IMG/VR virus record: IMGVR_UViG_3300010332_000004
Coordinates: 1 to 39,803 of that record
Source: a virus
Length of the DNA stretch: 39,803 nt
Strand: one strand, 5' to 3'
Of this stretch, positions 24,092 through 30,868 are shown piece after piece. The notes beneath the pieces were generated by a model. It ran no database searches. It worked only from the letters and a program-made list of their open reading frames with translations, and had not been told where the DNA came from. How positions within the stretch are numbered: the stretch's first letter is position 1; every line of letters starts with the position of its first letter. A program made the translations under genes and the position numbers.

Positions 24092-24531
24092 GCATCAGAT
24101 ATATGGCCGGCAGTATACGTCACGTTGTATGGATCGAGGACTCTGAAGTCTATACTCGCCTCTGTGATAGTTGATGCATCTCCGAAGCTTACTTCATAGC
24201 TCGTTACTTGTGCTGAAACGAAATAGAAGCTGAGGCTGCCTGTTCCTAAGCTGCCTGATATGATTATTTTCTTTGCGTTTACTATGCTGTCAAGAGCATC
24301 CCAGTTACCGCTTGCAGCAAATTTGCAGTTTGTGAGACTTCCTTCAATTGTTATTGCTCCCGGCCTTCTGAGATTACCCGGCTGGCCTACGAGCTCCTGT
24401 TCTACGACGTCTCTGCTGAATGTAAGGCTGAAGTCAGATATGCCCCAAACTGTTACCCCTTTCTCTCCGAGCTTTGATGCATCAGTGCTTATGAAGATCT
24501 TTGCCTCCTTTCCGGTTATTATTCCTGCCAT
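24088..24531 (-). CDS. Tail tube protein paralogue 1 (probable major copy)
   Basis: This 147-residue protein, 'MAGIITGKEAKIFISTDASKLG...', is the first of two paralogous tube proteins. GAGGTG lies just before the ATG, and a TATA-like CTTAATATATGTT sits exactly 30 nt upstream (24562-24574), the same spacing as for the capsid gene. A dedicated promoter suits a protein needed in high copy. The repeated beta-hairpin pattern 'DFSLTFSRDVVEQELVGQPG' and 'SIDFRVLDPYNV' is typical of lambda gpV/HK97 gp6-like tubes. Confidence 0.82.
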   Translation of the reverse strand: MAGIITGKEAKIFISTDASKLGEKGVTVWGISDFSLTFSRDVVEQELVGQPGNLRRPGAITIEGSLTNCKFAASGNWDALDSIVNAKKIIISGSLGTGSLSFYFVSAQVTSYEVSFGDASTITEASIDFRVLDPYNVTYTAGHISDA

Positions 24532-24555
24532 ACCACCTCACAATATCCGGCCACA

Positions 24556-24939
24556 TCACTCAACATATATTAAGCGTGTAAACCGTAAGGTCTTGCGATG
24601 ACATCTAATGAGAGTATCATAGGTTTCAAGATCACCAACTTTCTGATAGCCAAGCTGAAGCATTCTTGAGGTTATCGCATCACCAATCTCAACTACTTCT
24701 TGCACACTCTTTCTACCAATCACATCGATTTGAATCGTGGTCTCAACAGCTCTTCTGTTATTGTAAGCGAAGCCCAACTGACCTCTATCACGCTCTGCAA
24801 CAGTTGTGATATACACTGATGGAAATGACACCAGTGCTTCTTGCCAACCAACTCTGATATCATCAACTGCAACTTTACTGGTGATGTTGGGATCGGAACA
24901 AAGTGAATCTCTAACCTCTTTGAGTATTTGAAAGCTCAT
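24556..24939 (-). CDS. Tail terminator / tail completion protein
   Basis: This 127-residue alpha/beta protein begins 'MSFQILKEVRDSLCSDPNI', then 'VSFPSVYITTVAERDRGQ', 'RRAVETTIQIDVIGRKSVQEVVEIGDAITSRMLQLGY'. This is the helix-strand-strand-helix pattern of lambda gpU/SPP1 gp17-like tail terminators, which cap the tube and dock on the head. It lies between the gp10-like and tube genes, the usual place. The start overlaps the upstream stop as ATGA. Confidence 0.75.
   Translation of the reverse strand: MSFQILKEVRDSLCSDPNITSKVAVDDIRVGWQEALVSFPSVYITTVAERDRGQLGFAYNNRRAVETTIQIDVIGRKSVQEVVEIGDAITSRMLQLGYQKVGDLETYDTLIRCHRKTLRFTRLIYVE
24562..24574 (-). promoter_or_regulatory. TATA-like promoter element of the tail tube gene
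   Basis: CTTAATATATGTT, the best TATA box of this series, ends exactly 30 nt before the tube ATG at 24531. It overlaps the last codons of the terminator gene, so conservation there is not explained by an empty gap. Confidence 0.55.
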
Positions 24940-25436
24940 AGATATGCAGCTATTCGTCTCTTCACTTCCACAGGAAACTTATCACGCCAATCGGAGAGAG
25001 TCTGAGCGAGAAATGCCTTCTTAGCCTGACCGCTAACTTGTCTTTTCTTCACTACTCCGAAATAGAGCGAATCAAATACGAGATATGGTCTTTGCTTCGG
25101 TCTGATGGGCTCAGCAGGTATAGTCCCAAACTCGACAGCAGCTGCATGCTCGCTGTTATTCTCAACTCTTAGTGTGGCGTAGTCGCCTTTGATTTCTATT
25201 GCATAAGACCAAGCATCCTCAATGGGTGTGTGAATCCATTCAGGAGCTGATTTTCTCATAAACTGCGGTGGAGAAGCCCCCAACATTAGGCTTTTTCTCA
25301 AGTTATCATTGGCGTCTTTGATGATTTCATCGGCAACTTCTGACATGGCTCTCTTTGTAGCAACAAGCACACGACCGATGAATTGCTCCACTTCTCTTGC
25401 ATATTCAGCCTGGTTACGCCATTTAATACGAAGCAT
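24936..25436 (-). CDS. HK97 gp10-like neck / minor tail protein
   Basis: This 166-residue protein has a helical front ('QFIGRVLVATKRAMSEVADEIIKDANDNLRKS'), then the conserved 'NNSEHAAAVEFGTIP' and 'RPYLVFDSLYFG' motifs of the HK97 gp10/gp16.5-type neck family. In that family 'A..vEfGt' is the diagnostic core. Such proteins help join head and tail. It overlaps the head-closure gene by 14 nt and the terminator gene by 4 nt. Confidence 0.82.
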   Translation of the reverse strand: MLRIKWRNQAEYAREVEQFIGRVLVATKRAMSEVADEIIKDANDNLRKSLMLGASPPQFMRKSAPEWIHTPIEDAWSYAIEIKGDYATLRVENNSEHAAAVEFGTIPAEPIRPKQRPYLVFDSLYFGVVKKRQVSGQAKKAFLAQTLSDWRDKFPVEVKRRIAAYL

Positions 25437-25749
25437 ATTCGCTTGCTAATAGCTTCTTATAGAGATGACTGGAGTCCCAGAGGACCTCGTGAACATAATA
25501 GGTCTGGTTCTCGTATTGAATGCGATCACCTTTCACTATGTTGGCGGAGTAAGGCACGTAGATTTTGTAAGTGACATGCGGGAATCTACCTGCATAGGTC
25601 ATACGCTCTTCATCAGTGAGCGGCATCACACGGGCTTTAATGCCAGAGGGATCTAATGAGCCTGATACAACCCATTCACCTAAAGCATTTTGTGAGGAAG
25701 TAAGCCTGAATTTGTAAATAGTCTGATCGAGCAAAGACTCAAAGCTCAT
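25423..25749 (-). CDS. Head-tail joining / head closure protein
   Basis: This 108-residue beta-barrel-type protein begins 'LLDQTIYKFRLTSSQNALGEW' and continues 'IKARVMPLTDEERMTYAGRFPHVTYKIYVPYSANIVKGDRIQYENQTYYVHEV', the standard pattern of SPP1 gp16/HK97 gp9-type closure proteins (Phage_H_T_join). It binds the connector below the portal and stops DNA leaking. It is coupled by ATGA to the adaptor gene. Confidence 0.82.
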   Translation of the reverse strand: MSFESLLDQTIYKFRLTSSQNALGEWVVSGSLDPSGIKARVMPLTDEERMTYAGRFPHVTYKIYVPYSANIVKGDRIQYENQTYYVHEVLWDSSHLYKKLLASEYASY

Positions 25750-26159
25750 AACAATCCCTTATTTGCCTTATCGATGCGGATGAATCTTCTGCCAGCCTTC
25801 ATCTTCAACATTGAAAGAGCCATATCACGCCAAATGGCATAAGCATTGTATGGAATCTTGCCATAACGATCGGATATTCTGTATGAGTAATCACCCAACT
25901 TTTCTGTCACTAAGACGTTGTATTTCCTTGAAATCTTTGGATTCTGAACTATCTGAGAGGCAACGAGGAGTAATGCAGGTATCCTCACATCGTCTTTAGA
26001 TGGTGTAGAGCCCTGAAAGAACACAGTGATTATGTAAGTCTCAACCGCTTCAATCTTTAAGAGCAGCTCCTTTGATGAAATATCATCTGTCGTGAGTGGC
26101 GGTGAGAAGAAATTACGCACTTCCTCCTCTGTTACAAACTTAGGTGTGTAGTCAGTCAT
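25746..26159 (-). CDS. Head-tail connector adaptor protein
   Basis: This 137-residue, mainly helical protein, 'FVTEEEVRNFFSPPLTTDDISSKELLLKIEAVETYIITVFFQG', followed by 'RIPALLLVASQIVQN' and a C-terminal helical 'YNAYAIWRDMALSMLKMKAG', follows the layout of gp6/gp15-type adaptors that sit on the portal. Its position between capsid and closure genes is canonical. The sequence match is moderate, so the call leans on gene order. Confidence 0.7.
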   Translation of the reverse strand: MTDYTPKFVTEEEVRNFFSPPLTTDDISSKELLLKIEAVETYIITVFFQGSTPSKDDVRIPALLLVASQIVQNPKISRKYNVLVTEKLGDYSYRISDRYGKIPYNAYAIWRDMALSMLKMKAGRRFIRIDKANKGLL

Positions 26160-26403
26160 CTACCTCAGGCCTAACTTTTCTGATATCCAACATCTGTCTT
26201 TCTCTAACAGAGACGTCAAGCGGGAATGGATACTGCCAAACCTGATAGGTCTTCGGATTGTATCTTCCACCGCCCTGTGATCCACTAATTTCGAGATCGT
26301 CCCAAAGCTCCGGATCGACTAGATTTCTATCCATCAATGCAACGTTACGCATTTCCTCAACTTTCTTTCTCATCCATTGTTGTCTTCCAGCACCGTGGAT
26401 CAT
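26152..26403 (-). CDS. Small hypothetical protein downstream of capsid gene
   Basis: The ATG at 26403 is chosen; a GTG at 26412 would add three residues and neither has a clear ribosome binding site. The product (about 83 residues) starts 'MIHGAGRQQWMRKKVEEMRNVALMDRN', with an acidic middle 'DPELWDDLEISG' and ends 'RERQMLDIRKVRPEVDD'. It overlaps the adaptor gene by 8 nt. No family is recognised. It may be a short head or connector component. Confidence 0.55.
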   Translation of the reverse strand: MIHGAGRQQWMRKKVEEMRNVALMDRNLVDPELWDDLEISGSQGGGRYNPKTYQVWQYPFPLDVSVRERQMLDIRKVRPEVDD

Positions 26404-26479
26404 ATCAATCACGGAGAAATATTAAGAGCGAGAAGGACATTGAAACATTCAACATGGTGATTGTGTGAGTTAATTAGCC

Positions 26480-27454
26480 TCACTTGGCAAGGATCCTTAC
26501 TCCAGCGTCATCTCTGAGTACACCGACTCCGAACCTCATCTTTGCTGTTATGCCGACTAAGTCGTGTATTGGATCCTCATACTGCTCGATTGTTATGTCG
26601 TCCCTCATTACTATGACTGCAGTGTTCTGGCTGTCAAGTACTAATGCATAGTAGTGGTTGTCAGCATCAGTTCCATCCCAGTATACTCCAGAGTTTGGCT
26701 CAGCGGTTACACTGAGCGTCCAAGGCTTGAGACCGAGTAGCCTTGGTATCGCTCCTTCTCTGAGTGGTGCTTCAGTTCCTGCATAGCAGACGTAGACTAA
26801 GTTGCTGTCCTGTAGGAGCTGAGCTTCTGCCATTGGGTGCGTAATGAGCGTGTCTGGCATCCAGTTCTTTGCTTTGACAGCTCCTACTGCTTTTGCGATG
26901 TCAGTAACTGCGAGGTGAGTGCCGGCTGGATCAATGTCGGATATTCCATCCAATTCCTTGAGCAATGTTGTGAGAACTACTCTGTTGAGCGTGTTCTCAA
27001 GCCTGAAACCTGCCTTTCTGATCTCGTGCTCTATGATGTTGAAGAGGCAATCATCAACCATCTCTTTGGTTATGAGTGGTCTGGTTGCATATTTCTTTAC
27101 CTCAACGTCAATCTTTGAATAGTCTTCCTGCCCAACTGGTATCTCTGCACCCTCAGCTACTTCTGATGCATAGGTTCCAGCTGCTCCTGCAATGAACCTA
27201 ACTGCATAGCTCTTGGTCTTCTGTATTGGAAATACCTCTCTTACGCATCTTGCTGGCTCTGCTCCCTCATAGACTTTCTTGATGACCTCCTCCTGTAAGA
27301 GCGTTGTCTCACTTATATCCTCTGCCTGTAAGAGCTCTTTGACTGCCCTCTCACCGACTATTTTCTTGAATGCCTCTGAGTCGAGCATCCTCTTCCTCTC
27401 TGCATTCCCTGCAAATGCGTATTCTAAGAGTTTAACAAACCTGCTCTCTGCCAT
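26480..27454 (-). CDS. HK97-fold major capsid protein
   Basis: The ATG at 27454 gives MAESRFVKLLEYAFAG (about 324 residues); an upstream ATG/TTG frame to 27475 lacks a better site. The sequence shows the HK97-fold order: an N-terminal helical arm, 'EGAEPARCVREVFPIQKTKSYAVRFIAGAAGTYASEVAEGAEIPVGQEDYSKIDVEVKKYATR' (N-arm to E-loop), the spine helix 'EMVDDCLFNIIEHEIRKAGFRLENTLNRVVL', and A-domain 'NWMPDTLITHPMAEAQLL...LLGLKPW'. No large delta domain is evident, consistent with a separate scaffold in the 530-residue protease protein. A TATA-like CTCGATGTATGTT lies 30 nt before the ATG. Confidence 0.92.
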   Translation of the reverse strand: MAESRFVKLLEYAFAGNAERKRMLDSEAFKKIVGERAVKELLQAEDISETTLLQEEVIKKVYEGAEPARCVREVFPIQKTKSYAVRFIAGAAGTYASEVAEGAEIPVGQEDYSKIDVEVKKYATRPLITKEMVDDCLFNIIEHEIRKAGFRLENTLNRVVLTTLLKELDGISDIDPAGTHLAVTDIAKAVGAVKAKNWMPDTLITHPMAEAQLLQDSNLVYVCYAGTEAPLREGAIPRLLGLKPWTLSVTAEPNSGVYWDGTDADNHYYALVLDSQNTAVIVMRDDITIEQYEDPIHDLVGITAKMRFGVGVLRDDAGVRILAK

Positions 27455-27484
27455 ACCAATCACACACAATATCAATTACATGCC

Positions 27485-27497
27485 AACATACATCGAG
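27485..27497 (-). promoter_or_regulatory. TATA-like promoter element of the capsid gene
   Basis: CTCGATGTATGTT on the minus strand ends 30 nt before the capsid ATG at 27454. It matches elements 31 nt before the decoration gene and 30 nt before the first tail tube gene. The fixed spacing of a TATA-like box to the start codon predicts a leader of about ten nucleotides. Confidence 0.5.
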
Positions 27498-27508
27498 TAA
27501 CACTGAGA

Positions 27509-27874
27509 CTATATGAGCAATACCTTCCCTTCACCCGGAAGGCTGGATGGTGCTTCTAAGAGTATTGCCATGACCCTTCCAGTTCCATTGACGTCGAGGT
27601 AACCATAGCTGTATTTGAGCTGAGCTCCTACTGTATCGGAACCCGTTCCAGATATCATTGCCCTAACGATGTTGCCTGGGCCCCAAACCATTACGTATTC
27701 TCCATCTTCTGCATCGTAAGCTGCGATTCCTATTCCATTGGCGGAGTTGTTCGCTGGAACTCCAACTGTCATCTCACCCATTGGAACTACTGCTTGCCCT
27801 GCGGATATTGAACCGGAAGCTTTGAATGAATACATCCCGCCTTCCGGTTGTATTTCAATCGGCTGTGTTACCAT
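27509..27874 (-). CDS. DUF2190-like capsid decoration/stabilisation protein
   Basis: This 121-residue beta-rich protein, 'GSISAGQAVVPMGEMTVGVPANNSANGIGIAAYDAEDGEYVMVWGPGNIVRAMISGTGSDTVGAQL', has the Gly-rich 'G.A.....GE.V.V...G' pattern of the DUF2190 family found next to capsid genes. It would bind the outer shell. AGGTGA precedes the ATG and a TATA-like CTCAATGTATGTT lies 31 nt upstream, so like the capsid protein it probably has its own promoter. Confidence 0.78.
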   Translation of the reverse strand: MVTQPIEIQPEGGMYSFKASGSISAGQAVVPMGEMTVGVPANNSANGIGIAAYDAEDGEYVMVWGPGNIVRAMISGTGSDTVGAQLKYSYGYLDVNGTGRVMAILLEAPSSLPGEGKVLLI

Positions 27875-27905
27875 ACTTCACCTGAAATATTTCAAGCAAA
27901 TAGTG

Positions 27906-27918
27906 AACATACATTGAG
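27906..27918 (-). promoter_or_regulatory. TATA-like promoter element of the decoration gene
   Basis: CTCAATGTATGTT differs at one position from the capsid element and ends 31 nt before the ATG at 27874. It lies in the short gap after the protease-fusion gene. Confidence 0.5.
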
Positions 27919-27920
27919 CC

Positions 27921-29513
27921 TTACCACTCTTTGAACTTTACCTCTCCACCATCAATTATGATCTCTGGCTCATCATGAGCTGCTGCTTCCTCCTCTGCAA
28001 CCTTGGTTTCTGGCTCCTTCTCTGCCTTCTCAAGAGCTGCTATCCTCTCTTCAAGGGCCTTAATTGCATCCTCTTTGGCTTTTACTGCAACTTTTACGTC
28101 TTTGAGCTCATTGATTGCGTCTTTAAGAGCCTTAAGTTCCTCTTTGATTTCCTTCATTTCATCCTCTGCCATCTGAGTTGGATATGGATACTGCGTTGGG
28201 TATGGATATTTCGTTGGATATGGATACCTTGTTGGGAATGGATACGGATATGGATACCTGCCTGCCCTTCTGAGGTTTGCAAGCATTGTCAATACTGTGT
28301 CCAATTTGCTCTGAACCTTCTTCGGACAATCCTCGTATATCTCCTGAAGGACTGCAGTGATTGCGTCTACAAGTCCTGCCTTCTCCTTCTCCTCTGGATT
28401 CTCCTCGGATTTCTCCTCTGCATTTTCCTCTTCAGATTTCTTCTCGCCGAATGCCTCCTGTATTACTTTTTCAAGAGCCTCGAGCCTCCTCTCAATCGCC
28501 TCAACCTTTGCCTCTATGTTAGTTTCCTCTTCTGTCTTTTCTTCAGTGACCTCAACCATCTCGTCTGTCATATCTCCTTCCTTATCTTTCACATTTGAAC
28601 ATTTCTCGAGAACAATGAAGCCACTCTTGTCGTTAACTGGATTCTTGCATACAGAGACTTCGAAGATATTGATTTTGTCAATGACATTGTAGCACTGAGA
28701 CTCGTTGCATTCCTGATGTTGTTTGATTATCTCACCTGCGATAGAAAAACCGTTATATTCACCTTCGAGGATTTTCTCCCAAACTTTATTGGCGATGTCG
28801 AGATCCTGCCTGATCTCAGCAATTATGAAGAGACCTTTGTCATCTACATGCGTCTTAAGGCCTTTGTATTCTGGCAGAATCTTTCCGATTTGGACGTTGT
28901 TATGAGTAAGCATGAGATTTGCATAGCTCGGATCATTGAGAAGAGTCTTGATACCTTCCTTGAGAGCAGATATCGGAATTATATCACCTGATTTATCAAG
29001 CTTTACATAGGAGGCGTAGCCAGCAATGATTCTTCTACCAGCCTTTGAAATGATCTTGAATGAACCGCCTAAATGAACAGGCTCTCTCTCACCCATTCTA
29101 ACCACCTGTGGATTTGGAATTGGCATCATGGTGTCTTCGTAGATTGGCACATAGCACGTGAAGGGACCGGTATTAGTGTAGTGAATGTGAACATAGCGAG
29201 CAACTTCGTCGTAAGGAACCTTAAGAATGTCAGCAAACATCCTGTAGATTCTGAAGTCGAAAGCCATCTTCTGCTGCGGAGACCAATCCTCACCTCTGAC
29301 AACGATATCAATATCATTGTTCGACTCACCGTGGTTAGCAAGCGATCCGACTATGAATGCAACAGGCTTTCTAACCGAGAAAGGCTTAAGCTTTGGAAGT
29401 ATATCGGAAAGTTTGATCTTCTTCTTTAGATGACCTCTTCCACTGGGCGGAATTGGTGCATACTCCAATTCAAGACCTTTACGAGTAAGTCTCTTAAGCT
29501 CCTCAGGATTCAT
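27921..29513 (-). CDS. Nucleotidyltransferase-prohead protease-scaffold fusion
   Basis: This 530-residue protein has four parts. Residues about 45-125 carry a nucleotidyltransferase signature, 'FIVGSLANHGESNNDIDIVV' (Gly56-Ser57, Asp67, Asp69), the G-S-x9-D-x-D core of the Pol-beta/MNT superfamily. Residues about 148-302 resemble XkdF/S78-type prohead proteases: 'AGYASYVKLDKSGDIIP', 'LMLTHNN' (His204), 'NGFSIAGE' (Ser257) and 'INIFEVSVCKNPVN'. Residues 315-415 are acidic coiled coil like a scaffold. Residues 420-446 hold repeated YPYPT units, then another coiled coil. Protease fused to scaffold just upstream of capsid is normal; the N-terminal transferase domain is not. It overlaps the XhlA-like gene as ATGA. 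Confidence 0.8.
   Translation of the reverse strand: MNPEELKRLTRKGLELEYAPIPPSGRGHLKKKIKLSDILPKLKPFSVRKPVAFIVGSLANHGESNNDIDIVVRGEDWSPQQKMAFDFRIYRMFADILKVPYDEVARYVHIHYTNTGPFTCYVPIYEDTMMPIPNPQVVRMGEREPVHLGGSFKIISKAGRRIIAGYASYVKLDKSGDIIPISALKEGIKTLLNDPSYANLMLTHNNVQIGKILPEYKGLKTHVDDKGLFIIAEIRQDLDIANKVWEKILEGEYNGFSIAGEIIKQHQECNESQCYNVIDKINIFEVSVCKNPVNDKSGFIVLEKCSNVKDKEGDMTDEMVEVTEEKTEEETNIEAKVEAIERRLEALEKVIQEAFGEKKSEEENAEEKSEENPEEKEKAGLVDAITAVLQEIYEDCPKKVQSKLDTVLTMLANLRRAGRYPYPYPFPTRYPYPTKYPYPTQYPYPTQMAEDEMKEIKEELKALKDAINELKDVKVAVKAKEDAIKALEERIAALEKAEKEPETKVAEEEAAAHDEPEIIIDGGEVKFKEW
28164..28256 (-). repeat. Short tandem coding repeat (YPYPT units) in the protease-scaffold gene
   Basis: The plus strand shows repeated TTGGATATGGATA-type units about 18 bp apart, encoding YPYPT on the minus strand (residues about 420-446 of the fusion protein). 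It is a Pro/Tyr-rich hinge between two coiled coils. Copy number could vary by slippage. Confidence 0.7.
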
Positions 29514-29746
29514 ATTAGCTTAAGCAATGCGGTGAACAACATAGCAACGAGAGAGCAAATTGCAGTTGTAACCCACCAATAAAGTTTAACCTTTGTTTCA
29601 ACGGCAACTAAACGCTCCCTCAGATCTTTCACTTCGCTCCTCAAGCTCTTGATTGATTCTGCCAATTGGTCGTCGGACTTATTCAAGGCCTCTAATGCAG
29701 CTAATATCTTGCCGAATAGCTCTGCCATAGTCTCTTTGTCGAGCAT
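29510..29746 (-). CDS. XhlA-like coiled-coil membrane protein
   Basis: This 78-residue protein has a coiled coil (about 15-52, 'LAESIKSLRSEVKDLRERLVAVETKV') and one C-terminal membrane helix ('YWWVTTAICSLVAMLFTALL'). This is the layout of hemolysin XhlA-family proteins, which cooperate with holins in host lysis. It is placed inside the head module just before the protease gene, far from a normal lysis cassette. It could act with the holin-like protein at 38651-38893. Confidence 0.7.
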   Translation of the reverse strand: MLDKETMAELFGKILAALEALNKSDDQLAESIKSLRSEVKDLRERLVAVETKVKLYWWVTTAICSLVAMLFTALLKLI

Positions 29747-29755
29747 ACTCTACCA

Positions 29756-29821
29756 CTAATCTTTGAGGATCTCCTTCAGGAGCTCACGTATGTCCTGAAG
29801 GATCTCCTCCACTCCGTTCAT
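29756..29821 (-). CDS. 21-residue amphipathic helix peptide
   Basis: A 22-codon frame with ATG at 29821 is preceded by GAGGTGGCAC, one of the better ribosome binding sites here. The peptide MNGVEEILQDIRELLKEILKD is a single amphipathic helix made of two similar halves (EEILQDI, LKEIL). The DNA contains a 9-bp inverted repeat (CCTTCAGGA 29773-29781 / TCCTGAAGG 29793-29801) and a duplicated AGGATCTCCT. It lies between the PE-like and XhlA-like genes. It could be a real micropeptide, a leader, or a hairpin whose coding is incidental. Confidence 0.45.
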   Translation of the reverse strand: MNGVEEILQDIRELLKEILKD

Positions 29822-29842
29822 GTGCCACCTCTTCTATTCATG

Positions 29843-30868
29843 TCAACATCCCAACTTTTCTTTGAACCTCTGAATTGATTCCTCTCTATATGCTTCACGA
29901 CCGAATTTCTCAAGATCCTCTGCAGGAATCGGCCAATAATGACCAGTGTCGCAGTGTTTAATCGAGTCCATTGGATACGGATCCTTCGTAGCCTTCCATA
30001 CCCACCATCTCTTTGCTTTGCCTTGTTTAAAGCATCTGATTATGAAGCGACCATTAAAGAGCTCTTTGTTCCTCTTTGGCAAATCATCTTGTGGATAGAG
30101 GAAGTATTCGTGAAGATCGCCTCTCTGAACTCCAGCTTTAGCTTGGCCAAGCCAAATACAGCACATAAAGGCGTCTTTGTAGGGCGTGGCTCCTACATCA
30201 CCAGCCTCAATTATATAGCTGTAGTCGAAGAGTACGTATTTCTCAATTTCCTTTGCATCCTTAGGATCAATGATGGGTTCGTCTTTCTCTGCCTTAAGGG
30301 CTTTTGTAGGCCTCTCCTCCGGTTCTAAAGCAGATGGTTTCACTATGGCCAATCCCTTCGATACATTCCCAGTTCTCGGATCATGTCTACCAATTAGCGT
30401 GTCAAAGTAGTCTGGTATCTCATTCTGAGTTATTACCCATTGAACGAAAGCCTGCTTAAACTTCATTCTGAGGTCAACGTGAATAGAATGGCCCTGAATG
30501 AGCTCAGCAAACGAAAGCTTACCGCTTCTGTATTTCTTTGTATCATCGGGATCGAGACCACGAATATGCATCTGAGCCCAAGCGAAAGCTTCTCCATAAT
30601 CAACGTAAAGGATCTCAGGCAATGGCTGAAGTGGCTTCGCTATCTCTTCGTAAACCTCTTCTGGTATTGCTTTCTTTTGAAGCCACTCACAAACGTCTTT
30701 CTTTGTTATTGCTTTAAGAAGTACTTCGATTTGAGCTGGCAGCGGTAGATGCTTAAAGAGCTCAGAATGATAGATAAGCGTTGCATCATAGCGATCTATA
30801 GGCTCAAGTGATTTAATATCATCAACGTAAATGACTCTTCCGTCTTGGCTCACTAATTTAAAAGGCAT
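29843..30868 (-). CDS. LigD 3'-phosphoesterase (PE)-like protein
   Basis: The ATG at 30868 follows AAGGAG by 7 nt and overlaps the ATP-grasp stop by 11 nt, so I prefer it to the frame start at 30901. The 341-residue product shows 'FAELIQGHSIHVDLRMKF' (His127, His130, Asp132, Arg134) and 'FVQWVITQN', comparable to the 'Q.H....LHYDLRLE...SWA' core of LigD phosphoesterase domains. Later come 'IIEAGDVGATPYKD', 'DLHEYFL' (His253), 'FNGRFIIRC' and 'WWVWKATKDPYP', consistent with that beta-barrel family. Spacing between the first two histidines is shorter than in LigD. PE domains remove 3'-phosphates and ribonucleotides to make ends ligatable. The adjacent DNA ligase supports the call, which remains moderate. 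Confidence 0.5.
   Translation of the reverse strand: MPFKLVSQDGRVIYVDDIKSLEPIDRYDATLIYHSELFKHLPLPAQIEVLLKAITKKDVCEWLQKKAIPEEVYEEIAKPLQPLPEILYVDYGEAFAWAQMHIRGLDPDDTKKYRSGKLSFAELIQGHSIHVDLRMKFKQAFVQWVITQNEIPDYFDTLIGRHDPRTGNVSKGLAIVKPSALEPEERPTKALKAEKDEPIIDPKDAKEIEKYVLFDYSYIIEAGDVGATPYKDAFMCCIWLGQAKAGVQRGDLHEYFLYPQDDLPKRNKELFNGRFIIRCFKQGKAKRWWVWKATKDPYPMDSIKHCDTGHYWPIPAEDLEKFGREAYREESIQRFKEKLGC

Noticed and set aside
24088-24531. Reading one of the two tube paralogues as a tail sheath (myovirus)
   Set aside because: Both are about 150 residues and similar to each other. Sheath proteins are much larger and none is present.
28164-28256. CRISPR-like short repeats
   Set aside because: The repeats are about 18 bp apart with no spacers and encode YPYPT units in frame within a real protein.
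27975-28598. Long plus-strand frame of 207 codons opposite the protease-scaffold gene
   Set aside because: Its Cys/Phe/Leu-rich product is the antisense image of Glu/Lys-rich coiled-coil codons. The minus-strand gene has clear domains.
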